From JAFGTX01 sp942492225 (GTDB lineage: Bacteria > Bacillota > Clostridia > Peptostreptococcales > Acidaminobacteraceae), in the NCBI GenBank assembly GCA_942492225.1, contig CALODS010000071.1, positions 1 to 49,966 on the forward strand: a stretch of 49,966 bases of DNA, read 5' to 3'. Each line of letters opens with the position of its first letter. The stretch's first letter is position 1. The notes below the pieces were generated by a model that saw only the letters and a list, made by a program, of their open reading frames with translations, was not told where the DNA came from and did not search any database. Shown piece after piece: positions 32,130 through 41,453 of this stretch. The position numbers and the translations under genes are program-made.

Positions 32130-34136
32130 TTAAATTTTAAACTTTCTTACCTCATCCATTAATTCTTCAGCTTTTTGCAAATTGTTTGCTGCAAGAGAGG
32201 TTACTTCTTGAACAGATGCAGTTTGTTCTTCCGTTGATGCTGAAATTTCCTCGTAAGTCGCAGAAATTGATTCAGTCATGTCCGCCATTGTTTCAGTTGA
32301 TGCAACGATTAACTCTTTCATATCGTTAACAGATTCCGTACTAACCATGACACCATCCATTTTTGTAACTAAGTCCGAAAGAGCAATATTAATGTTTTCA
32401 AAAGCATTCGTCACACTTGAAAGTGCATCTAATTGTTCTTTAGCGATACCCTTAACACTTTTTGCTTCCCGCACAGATCCATTTACTTTATCTTGAACAT
32501 TGTCAATAATACCATTAATTTTTCCTGTCGCATTATTTGTTTCAATGGATAACTTTCTTATTTCCTCTGCTACAACAGCAAATCCTTTTCCAGCTTCGCC
32601 AGCTCGTGCAGCTTCGATAGAGGCGTTTAGTGCAAGTAAATTTGTTTGTTCAGAAATTGATTTGATGATATCAATGAAGTTAACCATATCTTTTATCGCT
32701 GTGTCAACAGCCATAACGCCTTCTTCAATTCGAATAGCATTTTGATTGCTTTTTTCTGAGATAGCTTCCATTTCTTTAATTTTAATTTTACCATCATCTG
32801 ACTGTTTCCCTGCAACAATGACACTTTCATTTGCTTCCAAAATTAATTGCTTGCTATTGTCTACTTGTTGTCCAAGTTCAGCTGAATTCTTTGATATATT
32901 ATCGGCTGCTTCGACTTGACTTTCAGAAGATGATGCAAGTGATTCTATTGCATGAGCATTTTCTTCAATGGCTTTAGACGTTTCATCCATTATGCCTGAA
33001 AGACTTTCAGTAGAGTCTCCAACTTCTTGAGCATTAGAAATAACATTATGAATCAGTGATTTTAAAGCACTTTGCATTTCTTCAAGGGATCTTGAAATAT
33101 CACCAATTTCATCTTTTTGCGATAAGGTCTTTTTATTCAATGTAGAGGTAAAATCACCTAATGATAATGTATGCATTATAGTTACCAACTCAGCTAGCGG
33201 TTTTACTAATATACCTGAGAAAATAAAAATAATACCAAGAGAAATGATTAAAGTAATAATGGTTGAAACCATCGATTTTTTAACATTCAGTTGTATAGAT
33301 TTTTCCATTTTATCTAATGATAAACCAATAGCAATTGAACCGATTACTTCTCCATGTTCAATAAGTGGTAGCTGTACATTTAACGATTTTGAGTGTGTTT
33401 CTTTATCTGTCCATATTGCTGCACTTCTCTGACCAGCTAAAGCGCTTTTAGTTACTTCGTCATCATAGACGATACCAACCATCGTGTCAGTTCCGATTGT
33501 AGCAAGTCCTGTTTGGTCGAGGAATAGGGTATAAAGTATATTTTCTTTAGATTCTTCCTCTTTTAGGATTTGTTTTAAGCTAAAAGCTTCTTTAATTTCA
33601 TTTACCTCATCCGCTGAAATGCCGACTTGAACGTAGTAATCTGACTTTAAGTTAACACCGCCATATTTATAATATTTTGAGTCAACTGAACTTTCGCGAA
33701 CGTCTTCCATGTAGACATCACTTTCGCCATTGAAAATAACACTCATTTTATGACTGCTTGGGTATTGCCATCCTATATTATCAGCAATGTTGGAATATGT
33801 AATTACTTTATTCAAATCAACAACATTTATTTCCGCGACGTCTAAATCTTTTGATAAATCAACAAAAAATTCATTTGACCATAATTCCTGATTTGTATAA
33901 TCCAAAGATCTTGATGCTTGTTCAATCTTTGTCGCTAAGAATGCATCTACTACTTCAATGAATTCTTCTGAATCTTGCACCTTCATAGTAACGCTATCAG
34001 CTAAGGTGTAGCCCTCGTTTTTCATCATCTCTAAGGCTAAGTTTTCTGTGTTTTGCGTGCTAAGATATGTAAGTGATACACTGGCAATTAGTACAATTGC
34101 GATAGTAACAAGTGATATCTTCATTCTAAATTTCAT
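32130..34136 (-). CDS. Methyl-accepting chemotaxis protein
   Basis: About 668 residues from the ATG at 34136 (MKFRMKISLVT), preceded by AAAGGACG; the frame is open 17 codons further. The first membrane helix is near residues 7-27. An extracellular Cache-like sensor follows (…VITYSNIADNIGWQYPS…YKYGGVN…). The second helix is near 300-320, then HAMP and a signalling domain whose tip reads QTNLLALNASIEAARAGEAG. A terminator lies 17 bases after the stop. It stands alone, away from a che operon. The ligand cannot be told. Confidence 0.9.
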   Translation of the reverse strand: MKFRMKISLVTIAIVLIASVSLTYLSTQNTENLALEMMKNEGYTLADSVTMKVQDSEEFIEVVDAFLATKIEQASRSLDYTNQELWSNEFFVDLSKDLDVAEINVVDLNKVITYSNIADNIGWQYPSSHKMSVIFNGESDVYMEDVRESSVDSKYYKYGGVNLKSDYYVQVGISADEVNEIKEAFSLKQILKEEESKENILYTLFLDQTGLATIGTDTMVGIVYDDEVTKSALAGQRSAAIWTDKETHSKSLNVQLPLIEHGEVIGSIAIGLSLDKMEKSIQLNVKKSMVSTIITLIISLGIIFIFSGILVKPLAELVTIMHTLSLGDFTSTLNKKTLSQKDEIGDISRSLEEMQSALKSLIHNVISNAQEVGDSTESLSGIMDETSKAIEENAHAIESLASSSESQVEAADNISKNSAELGQQVDNSKQLILEANESVIVAGKQSDDGKIKIKEMEAISEKSNQNAIRIEEGVMAVDTAIKDMVNFIDIIKSISEQTNLLALNASIEAARAGEAGKGFAVVAEEIRKLSIETNNATGKINGIIDNVQDKVNGSVREAKSVKGIAKEQLDALSSVTNAFENINIALSDLVTKMDGVMVSTESVNDMKELIVASTETMADMTESISATYEEISASTEEQTASVQEVTSLAANNLQKAEELMDEVRKFKI

Positions 34137-34324
34137 ATTTCTTATCGTCCTTTCTATATAAAAACTGTTCATTTGCAATTTACACACATCTGTACATTAT
34201 AGCTGATTTTTATACAAATTCAAACACTTTTTTTAAATATATTTTATATGGGTTCATTTTTAAGTTCTATTACGTTCCATAATGTCTATTTAGATTGTTG
34301 GAAATATATATTTTGGAAAAAAAG

Positions 34325-34361
34325 AAACACAAAATCATTGAAAATACAATGTTTTGTGTTT
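34325..34361 (-). terminator. Hairpin in the 390-base gap upstream of the chemoreceptor
   Basis: AACACAAAATCATTG and CAATGTTTTGTGTT pair around AAAATA. On the minus strand the stem is followed by CTTTTTTT, so it ends the transcript of the zinc-ribbon membrane gene at 34527. Nothing else is seen in 34137-34526 apart from the chemoreceptor promoter region. Confidence 0.75.
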
Positions 34362-34526
34362 TAGAGAGTACTAAAATTAACAGATGATTTTAGAGACTCT
34401 AATAAGAAAATATAACAGCTAGGAATTAATGACATACCAGAAAGTATGTATTTATAATATCGGTCAAAATAGTCAATACTTTAATAATAACTTTAAAATT
34501 ACTCATTGAATTGCTCAAAGGTGTTA

Positions 34527-34892
34527 CTATATTTCCAAATCACATTTGTTTTCTTGTCGCATATCGTGGAGTTGGAATTTAACTGTAGCTTCATAAAAGT
34601 GTTTGTATAAGACAATGTATATTTTTGAGACAATAATGGCACCAATAATCATGAAACTATAAAAATACCAATCACTATAATTCATTAGTGCTTTATTTGA
34701 AAAATATAAAACAGCAACAAATAATAGTCCAATTCCAACAAGACTGATATTTTTTTTATGAAGCAATGTATTGAAAGATGAGTCAGTGGGCATAAGGAAA
34801 TTATTGCAATTACCACATTTGATGATATGTTGCTCTTTTTCCTTTGCCATTCTAAACCCATTGAATTTTGCGTTACAATTTGGACAAAACAT
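34527..34892 (-). CDS. Zinc-ribbon membrane protein
   Basis: 121 residues, ATG after AGGAGGTGT. The N-terminal zinc ribbon has FCPNC and CGNC pairs (Cys 3, 6 and 31, 34). Two membrane helices follow (about 50-68, LVGIGLLFVAVLYF, and 75-95, FYSFMIIGAIIVSKIYIVLY), with a charged cytosolic tail. Many Firmicutes carry such small proteins of unknown role. It has its own terminator and no obvious partner. Confidence 0.7.
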   Translation of the reverse strand: MFCPNCNAKFNGFRMAKEKEQHIIKCGNCNNFLMPTDSSFNTLLHKKNISLVGIGLLFVAVLYFSNKALMNYSDWYFYSFMIIGAIIVSKIYIVLYKHFYEATVKFQLHDMRQENKCDLEI

Positions 34893-34967
34893 TTTACACC
34901 TCCTAAATTAATTTTTGTAACTATATTTTATCATTAATTCTTTCAATGTGTTAAGAAATATAGAGTG

Positions 34968-34996
34968 ATGACATATATATGTGTTAGTGGTATAAT
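34968..34996 (+). promoter_or_regulatory. Promoter of the secreted HExxH protein gene
   Basis: ATGACA (34968-34973), a 17-base spacer and TATAAT (34991-34996), which lies 31 bases before the start codon. Confidence 0.7.
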
Positions 34997-35026
34997 TAGG
35001 TAATTTTAAAAAAGTGAGGATGTTAA

Positions 35027-36271
35027 ATGAAGCAATTAAGAGTATTGATGATTACTGTTTTACTAATTTTTACAATGAGTTTTGGATTTGCAGAGATACA
35101 AGAGGTTGAGGCGACAATAGATGACTACCTCACCTTAGAGCAAGAGTTGGCTATAGATTATAACAGATTAACTGTAGAACAACTTGCTAGTTTGAATGTG
35201 CTTTATGATGAAATTGCAAAATTTGAAATGACCGATAATCCTTCTGACGAAGAGACATTTTCAGCTATGTTAGATGAGTTTTATGACTTACTAAGAAGTT
35301 ATAATATAGAAGGTCCAGTGGCATCATATAATGATTATTTAGATGTTCTAAAACCGAGACTAAAAGACAGTGATATAGCACGTATATATGAACTTGTTGA
35401 GCAATATGATATTGCTTCAAAAGAATATTATGAAGCATTAGAAACGACTACCGAAGAAATAAACAAAGCGGCACTTGATGAAATATATTCAGAAGTATTT
35501 TATATTTTCGAAGACAATAATATTGATTTTGATGAATTAGAAAATCATGTAACTTCTGGCAACATGAATTATGGCTTATTTGACATTGTTAATGGGAAAA
35601 TAAAATTAAGCGAAAAGAGCATTACTAAAGCAGAAGATATTTCTAAAGAAAGAATGGCATTATATGAGGAGTCTTGGAATACTGCAAAATTATTGATAAC
35701 GGATAAGTATATAAAATGGTTTGTTCTATTTGAATTGAATACAGATGGTTATCAAGAGGATATGGCCTTTGTACAACCAGAAAATGATGATAATTCGGTT
35801 TGGCGTTTAGGGCTAGATTTGAGAGATACATTTTTGTCAGATGGGTCATATCATGAGGAATTCTATTTAACGCTTGTCCATGAATTATTCCATGCAATGA
35901 GTCTTAATAATGAGCAATTAATGGTCGATGCACCAATAGTGCCTACTACTTATGTAGACGACTATGGAACTTTTAAAGAAGATTCATATGTGAATCAATT
36001 CTACTCAAAGTTTTGGATAGCAATCAAAGATGATTATGACAGTTTTGATGATTATACTGATTATTATTATGCCAATGAAGAAGACTTTATTACAGAGTAT
36101 TCTGCAACGAATCCAGTAGAAGATATCGCAGAATCCTTTTCATATTTTGTGACATGTGACAAAACAACAGGAAACACAATTGCTGAACAAAAAATAAATT
36201 TCTTTTATCAATACCCTGAACTCGTAGAATATAGAAGCGTTGTTCAAGAAATTATTAAAAATCAACAGTAA
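35027..36271 (+). CDS. Secreted zinc-metalloprotease-like protein (HExxH)
   Basis: 414 residues, ATG after GTGAGGATG. Residues 1-25 are a signal peptide (KQLRVLMITVLLIFTMSFG), with cleavage likely after FAEIQ-EVEA or near it. The catalytic centre is VHELFHAMS (His 285, Glu 286, His 289). A distal Glu in DIAESFSYF near residue 367 may be the third zinc ligand, as in gluzincins. The ~250-residue acidic middle region has no family I know. It probably acts outside the cell or at the wall. A dedicated promoter precedes it and the 5'-nucleotidase gene follows after 172 bases. Confidence 0.75.
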   Translation: MKQLRVLMITVLLIFTMSFGFAEIQEVEATIDDYLTLEQELAIDYNRLTVEQLASLNVLYDEIAKFEMTDNPSDEETFSAMLDEFYDLLRSYNIEGPVASYNDYLDVLKPRLKDSDIARIYELVEQYDIASKEYYEALETTTEEINKAALDEIYSEVFYIFEDNNIDFDELENHVTSGNMNYGLFDIVNGKIKLSEKSITKAEDISKERMALYEESWNTAKLLITDKYIKWFVLFELNTDGYQEDMAFVQPENDDNSVWRLGLDLRDTFLSDGSYHEEFYLTLVHELFHAMSLNNEQLMVDAPIVPTTYVDDYGTFKEDSYVNQFYSKFWIAIKDDYDSFDDYTDYYYANEEDFITEYSATNPVEDIAESFSYFVTCDKTTGNTIAEQKINFFYQYPELVEYRSVVQEIIKNQQ

Positions 36272-36443
36272 TATATTTATGAAAAAGTAACAAAGGATTT
36301 AATAGATTTATAAAGAATTATATTTGATATGGATGAATCCATTCTTGCAATGAAATTGTGGGAGTGGATTTTGATTTTTAGGGTAAGTAGTCATAGAGAC
36401 GTTTTATGGCTAAAGTAAATGAATGGAATAAGGGGGAAATTAA

Positions 36444-38384
36444 ATGAAGATTAACAAAAGAATCTTGTCGTTATTGATGGTATTAACACTGATGTTTAGT
36501 GGGTTGACCATGGGATCGTTTGCAGCTGAGGAAAAAACAGTCACAATTCTACAAACATCAGATTTACACGGACGTATTTATGCACATGACTATGCAACTG
36601 ATTCAGAGGATAGCGATGCGGGATTGGCAAAGATTTATACACTTGTAAAAAAAGAAAGATTATTAGATTCAGATTTACTATTAATTGATACGGGCGATAC
36701 TGTGCAAGATAATAGCGCGGAATTATTTAATGCTCAAACTGTACATCCAATGGTTGAAGCAATGAACTTTATGGGGTATAACACTTGGACAATTGGAAAT
36801 CATGAATTCAATTTTGAATTAGATTTTTTAAAGAAAAATATTGACGCTTTTGATGGAACGGTATTGTCTGCAAATATTTATAAAAAAGGTACAGATACAA
36901 GATGGCAAGCGCCTTATGAAATATTTGATGTAGATGGTGTGAAAGTAGCTATCGTTGGACTGATTCCACCACACATTCCATTGTGGGAAGCCAGTTCACC
37001 AAGTCATTTTGAAGGCTTAGAATTCAGAAGCACTTTAGAAGAAGCTAAAAAAGCAGTAGCAGAACTTGATGGACAGTATGATGTTCTTGTAGGCGCGTTT
37101 CACTTAGGTGTAGAGGGTGAACATGGTTATATAGGCGCAGGTGAAATTGCAGAAAACATTCCAGCATTTGATGTGATTTTTACGGGACATGCCCATGCAA
37201 AACTGAGTGAAGAAGTAAATGGTGTTCAAATTATTGAGCCAGGTAGTTATGGTTGGTCATTGGCTAAAACAACAATCAAAGTTGAAAAGTCAGGTGCTGG
37301 ATATAAAGTTGTTTCTGTCGACTTAGAGCAGTTAGAAACGAATGATGTTGAAGAAGCATCAGAAATCACAGAAAAATTTGCTTATGTTCATGAAAGATCT
37401 TTGAAGGATGCAAATACTGTAGTTGGAAAGATATCAAAAGATTTTATTAAACGTCCAGATTTTATTACTGGAAAAGATGCAATCACAACAATGCCAACAT
37501 CACAAATTTTTGATACAGCGATTATTGATTTAATAAATGAAGTTCAAATGTATTATGCGCAATCAGATATTTCATCAGCAGCATTATTTAATTTTGGTTC
37601 AAATTTGAAAGCTGGTGATTTTAAGAAAAAAGACGTTGCTTTTATTTACAAGTATCCAAATACACTGATGGGTGTGAATATTACAGGTGAAAATTTAGTG
37701 AAATATATGGAATGGTCTGCGGCATATTATAACACCGTCCAACCAGGTGATGTGACAATCAGTTTTAATCCTGATATTAGAGGATATAACTATGATATGT
37801 TTACAGGTGTTGACTATAAAATAGATGTGACGAAAGAAGCGGGATCAAGAATAGTAAATCCAATGATTAATGGAAAAGCTATTGAAATGGACAAAGTATA
37901 TAAATTAGCCCTCAATAATTATCGTTTTGGAACACTTATCAACTTGGGGCTTGTGACAAATGAAGATCAATATTACTCATCATATGATGAACTACAAGAT
38001 GCAGGTCGTATAAGAGATTTAATTATTAAATATACCCAAGAGGTAAAAATGGGAGAATTAAATCCGACAGTTGATAATAACTGGTCTATTATTGGATTCG
38101 ATTTGGAACAAAAGATAACAGAGAAAGTATTCCCACTTGTTGTAAATGGTGAATTGAAGATTCCAACATCTGAAGATGGTCGTACTCAGAATGTGAAGGC
38201 TCTTAATATTTATGAATTATCAAAAAACGGTAAACTCAAAATGAAAACATACAAGGTTCAATCAGGTGATTTCCTATGGAAAATAGCTAAAAAATATGGT
38301 TTGACTTGGGAAGAAGCTGCCGCATTAAATGGTTTGACAAATCCAAACCTATTAATGCCGGGACAAACATTAGTAATGCCATAA
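36444..38384 (+). CDS. Secreted 5'-nucleotidase/metallophosphatase (UshA-like) with C-terminal LysM
   Basis: 646 residues, ATG after AAGGGGG. Signal peptide at residues 1-28. The metallophosphatase domain carries the metal ligands in QTSDLHGR, DTGDTVQDN, GNHEFN, GAFHLG and FTGHAHAKL. The 5'-nucleotidase C-terminal domain (about 330-560) has FNFGSNLKAG and VYKLALNNYRFG. The last ~45 residues are one LysM repeat (VQSGDFLWKIAKKYGLTW … LMPGQTL) that binds peptidoglycan. The enzyme would release nucleosides and phosphate from extracellular nucleotides while held at the wall. Length and motifs look normal. Confidence 0.9.
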   Translation: MKINKRILSLLMVLTLMFSGLTMGSFAAEEKTVTILQTSDLHGRIYAHDYATDSEDSDAGLAKIYTLVKKERLLDSDLLLIDTGDTVQDNSAELFNAQTVHPMVEAMNFMGYNTWTIGNHEFNFELDFLKKNIDAFDGTVLSANIYKKGTDTRWQAPYEIFDVDGVKVAIVGLIPPHIPLWEASSPSHFEGLEFRSTLEEAKKAVAELDGQYDVLVGAFHLGVEGEHGYIGAGEIAENIPAFDVIFTGHAHAKLSEEVNGVQIIEPGSYGWSLAKTTIKVEKSGAGYKVVSVDLEQLETNDVEEASEITEKFAYVHERSLKDANTVVGKISKDFIKRPDFITGKDAITTMPTSQIFDTAIIDLINEVQMYYAQSDISSAALFNFGSNLKAGDFKKKDVAFIYKYPNTLMGVNITGENLVKYMEWSAAYYNTVQPGDVTISFNPDIRGYNYDMFTGVDYKIDVTKEAGSRIVNPMINGKAIEMDKVYKLALNNYRFGTLINLGLVTNEDQYYSSYDELQDAGRIRDLIIKYTQEVKMGELNPTVDNNWSIIGFDLEQKITEKVFPLVVNGELKIPTSEDGRTQNVKALNIYELSKNGKLKMKTYKVQSGDFLWKIAKKYGLTWEEAAALNGLTNPNLLMPGQTLVMP

Positions 38385-38407
38385 GTCTTGTAAAATAATA
38401 TGAAATA

Positions 38408-38442
38408 GAGTATGCTTTTTAACGAAGTATGCTCTTTTTTTT
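38408..38442 (+). terminator. Terminator after the 5'-nucleotidase gene
   Basis: GAGTATGC and GCATACTC arms (second copy read as GTATGCTC) around an 11-base loop, followed by a run of nine T. Confidence 0.85.
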
Positions 38443-38507
38443 TGTAAACATAAGTTTCTTAAAAATTTATGGGCATCAATTAAGTTAGAAATTCTACTGG
38501 AGGATAA

Positions 38508-39221
38508 ATGTTTTTATTTAGTCTAATTATTTTTATTGCTGCTGTTATTCAAGGGATGACAAGTTTTGGATTTTCATTAGTTGCGATGCCTTTTTTGACA
38601 TTGTTTATTTCACTAAAACTTATCGTTCCAACGTTGGTCGTTTGCTCTTTATTACTTAATGTCATTATTTTTTCACGCATGAAAGGGACGCTACATGTGA
38701 GACGGATTATGGTGATGTTAGTAATTGGTATTGTAAGCACGCCAATTGGTGTAGAGCTTTTAACAATTATTGATGAACGATATCTAAAGGCTTTTGTTGG
38801 CATATTGGTTATTATATCTGCAATTATAATGATGAAAGACGTTCATATAAGTTTTAGAAACAAGACAGTAACATATGGTTTAACCGGTTTATTTAGTGGT
38901 ATCCTTAATGGAAGTGTTTCATTAAGTGGTCCGCCTGTTGTTCTAATGTTAGTTAATGAAGGTGAAGATAAAAATAATTTCAAGAAAAACCTTTCTGCTT
39001 ATTTTCTCGCACTGAATATTTTTACGATACCATCTTTTATAGTTAAAGGCTATATAAGTGCAGAAGTAATAAAAATGGTGTTGTTTGGAAGTGTTGCAAT
39101 TATTGTTGGTGCATCTATTGGAATTAAGCTTGGCGAAAAGATTGATGAATCTAAGTTTAGAAAGATTATTTTAACGATGATTATGGTGATGGGGATAATG
39201 ACTTTGGTCAGTATTTTATGA
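38508..39221 (+). CDS. TSUP-family (TauE/SafE) membrane transporter
   Basis: 237 residues, ATG after CTGGAGG. It has seven to eight hydrophobic segments; the N-terminal half has VIQGMTSFGFSLVAMPFLTLF and the second half FSGILNGSVSLSGPPVVLML, the two inverted repeats with the G-x-x-G/SGPP motif of PF01925. These proteins export sulfite, sulfoacetate or related anions. No sulfur-metabolism gene is adjacent, so the substrate is open. A 35-aa ORF follows 45 bases downstream. Confidence 0.85.
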   Translation: MFLFSLIIFIAAVIQGMTSFGFSLVAMPFLTLFISLKLIVPTLVVCSLLLNVIIFSRMKGTLHVRRIMVMLVIGIVSTPIGVELLTIIDERYLKAFVGILVIISAIIMMKDVHISFRNKTVTYGLTGLFSGILNGSVSLSGPPVVLMLVNEGEDKNNFKKNLSAYFLALNIFTIPSFIVKGYISAEVIKMVLFGSVAIIVGASIGIKLGEKIDESKFRKIILTMIMVMGIMTLVSIL

Positions 39222-39266
39222 TTAATGATTTCTTCAAAGGGTATGATTAAACTAGGAGGGTGTCCT

Positions 39267-39374
39267 ATGAAAAAAATCTTGCAAATAACAATCGCATTAT
39301 TAGCAATCATTATGCTATTAGATAAAATTATAGTTTCAATTCATTTAAAAAAATTATCAAAACCATATTATTAA
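39267..39374 (+). CDS. 35-residue single-helix membrane peptide
   Basis: ATG after AGGAGGGTGTCCT, a strong ribosome binding site. MKKILQITIALLAIIMLLDK is basic then hydrophobic, followed by a short basic tail. It lies 13 bases before the cheY start codon, so both are probably co-transcribed. Function unknown. Confidence 0.55.
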   Translation: MKKILQITIALLAIIMLLDKIIVSIHLKKLSKPYY

Positions 39375-39387
39375 AAGGAGAGAGACA

Positions 39388-39753
39388 ATGTCAACGAGAG
39401 TACTTATTGTAGATGATGCGCTATTTATGCGTAAAATGTTAACGGATATTTTCACTAAGAACGGATATGAAGTTGTTGGTGAAGCTTCGGATGGAAAAGA
39501 GGCTTATAATAAATATAAAGAATTGTTACCAGATGTTGTCACGATGGATATTACAATGCCAGGTACAACTGGTATCGAAGGAACGCAGATGATTGTTTCA
39601 GAATTCCCCAAAGCACGTATAATTATGTGTAGTGCAATGGGTCAAGAATCAATGGTTATTGAAGCGATAAAGGCTGGAGCCAAAAACTTTATCGTGAAAC
39701 CGTTTCAACCAGATAAAGTGTTAGAAGCAGTACAACAAATATTAAAATTATAA
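39388..39753 (+). CDS. cheY: CheY-like single-domain response regulator
   Basis: 121 residues, ATG after AAAGGAGAG. All receiver residues are present: Asp 9 and 10 (IVDDALFMR), phospho-acceptor Asp 54 (VVTMDITMPG), Ser 82 (MCSAMGQ) and Lys 104 (FIVKPFQP). No output domain. The sequence is typical of the clostridial CheY that binds the flagellar switch. It is outside a che operon, so it may be a second CheY. A terminator follows directly. Confidence 0.88.
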   Translation: MSTRVLIVDDALFMRKMLTDIFTKNGYEVVGEASDGKEAYNKYKELLPDVVTMDITMPGTTGIEGTQMIVSEFPKARIIMCSAMGQESMVIEAIKAGAKNFIVKPFQPDKVLEAVQQILKL

Positions 39754-39756
39754 ATA

Positions 39757-39792
39757 AAAAGGTATTTCTCTAAAATTAGAGAAATACCTTTT
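39757..39792. terminator. Bidirectional terminator between cheY and the HD-GYP gene
   Basis: AAAAGGTATTTCTCTAA pairs with TTAGAGAAATACCTTTT. The stem is flanked by A and T runs, so it can serve both convergent genes. Confidence 0.85.
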
Positions 39793-39892
39793 ATTTACGA
39801 GCAAATAACGACTTGCTTTAAAAACTACCCATTTTCGATGATGGGCATAATTTACATATTATAGCCATATTATTTTAAATAAACCAGTAAAA

Positions 39893-41020
39893 TTATGAGT
39901 TAGGATCTTCATATCGAACACTTAAAATTGTTACGTTGGTTTCTTTCATTAAGTCAATCACTTGAAACTGGTCTATCGGTACATTTTTTTGAAAAATCTT
40001 AACAACCGGACGCAAAGGGAAATCTGAAACAACAGACTCAACGATACCTATTTTTCCAGTACTTAAATTAACGATGGTTCCCTCTGGAAATGGAATTATT
40101 TTTCTAACAAACACGCTGGCCAAATCAAAATCAAACTGTGTTCCACAATTTGCCATAATATATTCGATCGCTTCATTTGGTGGTATTGCACGGGAATAAG
40201 GCGTATCAGAAGTCATTTCGTCATAAACATTAGCAATAGCAACAATTCGTGCAAATTTATGAATTTGATCACCTTCAGCATGTTTAGGATAGCCTGTTCC
40301 ATCAATTTTTTCATGGTGTTGCAGTGCAATGATTTTAGAAGTTGCATCTAAGCCATAAGATTCTTTCAAATAGTCATAACCAAGAGTAGGATGCATCATC
40401 ATTAATTCAGCTTCTTTTTCATCAAGAGTTCCTTGTTTTTTGATAATATCACTAGAAATAAAAGCTTTTCCAATATCGTGTAACAAAGCACCCATAAAAA
40501 GTTTATAGATTTCTGTACGTGTAAGCTTCATTTCTATGCCCATAATAGCTGACAAAATAGCAACATTTAAACTATGATCATAAGTATAATTATCAATATT
40601 CTTAATATCAACTAAGTTAATCATCAGTGTGTGATTGCTGCTTAATTCTTCAATGATTCTTTCAGATACACTTTTTAATGATTGTACATATTTTTCCATA
40701 CTTTTCGCTTTTAATTTTTCTCTAAAATGTAAATCCTCACTTGCTAAAGCTTTTTTATTCATCTTCGAAATCGAAGAAAAAGTATCCTTAATTGCTGAAA
40801 TAGCTTTTCGTTTTAATTCAGGTCGAATGACTTCAGCAATTTCGTTATTGCTATAACCATCATCAATATAAATGGTAAAAACGCCATTACTTTCTATTTT
40901 TTTAACAAGGGATTCTGTTAATTGAACACCTTTTTTTAAAAGAATAGAATTTTTATCATTGTAGATATCTTTAGCAATTAATGTTCCGATTTTCGCACAA
41001 TTTGTAGGTACTAGTCTCAT
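39893..41020 (-). CDS. HD-GYP domain protein, probable cyclic-di-GMP phosphodiesterase
   Basis: About 375 residues from the ATG at 41020 (MRLVPTNCAKIG), preceded by GGAGAG; the frame is open to 41047. The N-terminal ~130 residues resemble the DUF3391/PilZ-like regulatory region found before HD-GYP domains (IAKDIYNDKNSILLKKGVQLTES). The HD-GYP core has YDHSLNVAIL, LLHDIGKAF (HD metal ligands), MHPTLGYDYL, LQHHEKIDGTGYP and IVAIANVYDEMTSD. All expected metal ligands are present. Located beside cheY, it probably links c-di-GMP turnover to motility. Confidence 0.88.
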   Translation of the reverse strand: MRLVPTNCAKIGTLIAKDIYNDKNSILLKKGVQLTESLVKKIESNGVFTIYIDDGYSNNEIAEVIRPELKRKAISAIKDTFSSISKMNKKALASEDLHFREKLKAKSMEKYVQSLKSVSERIIEELSSNHTLMINLVDIKNIDNYTYDHSLNVAILSAIMGIEMKLTRTEIYKLFMGALLHDIGKAFISSDIIKKQGTLDEKEAELMMMHPTLGYDYLKESYGLDATSKIIALQHHEKIDGTGYPKHAEGDQIHKFARIVAIANVYDEMTSDTPYSRAIPPNEAIEYIMANCGTQFDFDLASVFVRKIIPFPEGTIVNLSTGKIGIVESVVSDFPLRPVVKIFQKNVPIDQFQVIDLMKETNVTILSVRYEDPNS

Positions 41021-41244
41021 CTCAATCTCTCCGCTCTTTTTTGTCACTCTAGTTTGTGTTATCTTCTATTATAATATAGATACTCAAAAATACTACTTTA
41101 TTGAAACAATCTCTTAATATTTATTGGCAATTATAAATATATTTTGACAATTTTAAGACAATATAAAAGTTTTAACTCTGTTATATTTTTAACAGTGGGA
41201 CATGAACTAATTAAGTGATATCAATGTGTCCCTAGATTTTATCA

Positions 41245-41323
41245 TTGACTATTGATAAGAATATAGTAGAATGTAAGGGGTACTAATTTTTATATCATTT
41301 TGTATACAGTATTATGATATAAT
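41245..41323 (+). promoter_or_regulatory. Promoters upstream of the rnf operon
   Basis: TTGACT (41245-41250), a 16-base spacer and TAGAAT (41267-41272) form one candidate. TGATATAAT (41315-41323) is an extended -10 element and gives a second candidate closer to the leader RNA. Which is used cannot be told from sequence. Confidence 0.5.
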
Positions 41324-41346
41324 AATTAGGATGCATCTCTTAAATG

Positions 41347-41406
41347 CTAATAATTCTTTGCCTTTATTTATGGCACAAAAACAACCATGACGTCGAGAAT
41401 TATTAG
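41347..41406 (+). ncRNA. Structured 5' leader of the rnf operon, possible riboswitch
   Basis: CTAATAATTCT (41347-41357) and AGAATTATTAG (41396-41406) form a perfect 11-bp outer stem. Inside, TGCC (41359-41362) pairs with GGCA (41372-41375), leaving the single-stranded, C/A-rich stretch CAAAAACAACCATGACG. CCAT (41385-41388) could alternatively pair with ATGG (41370-41373), overlapping the inner stem. It lies ~48 bases before the rnfC start codon and has no T-run, so it would act on translation if regulatory. Not matched to a known class by me. Confidence 0.5.
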
Positions 41407-41453
41407 TGTTTAAGGAAAAACTAACTAATTCTAATTATAAAGGGGTGAATTTT

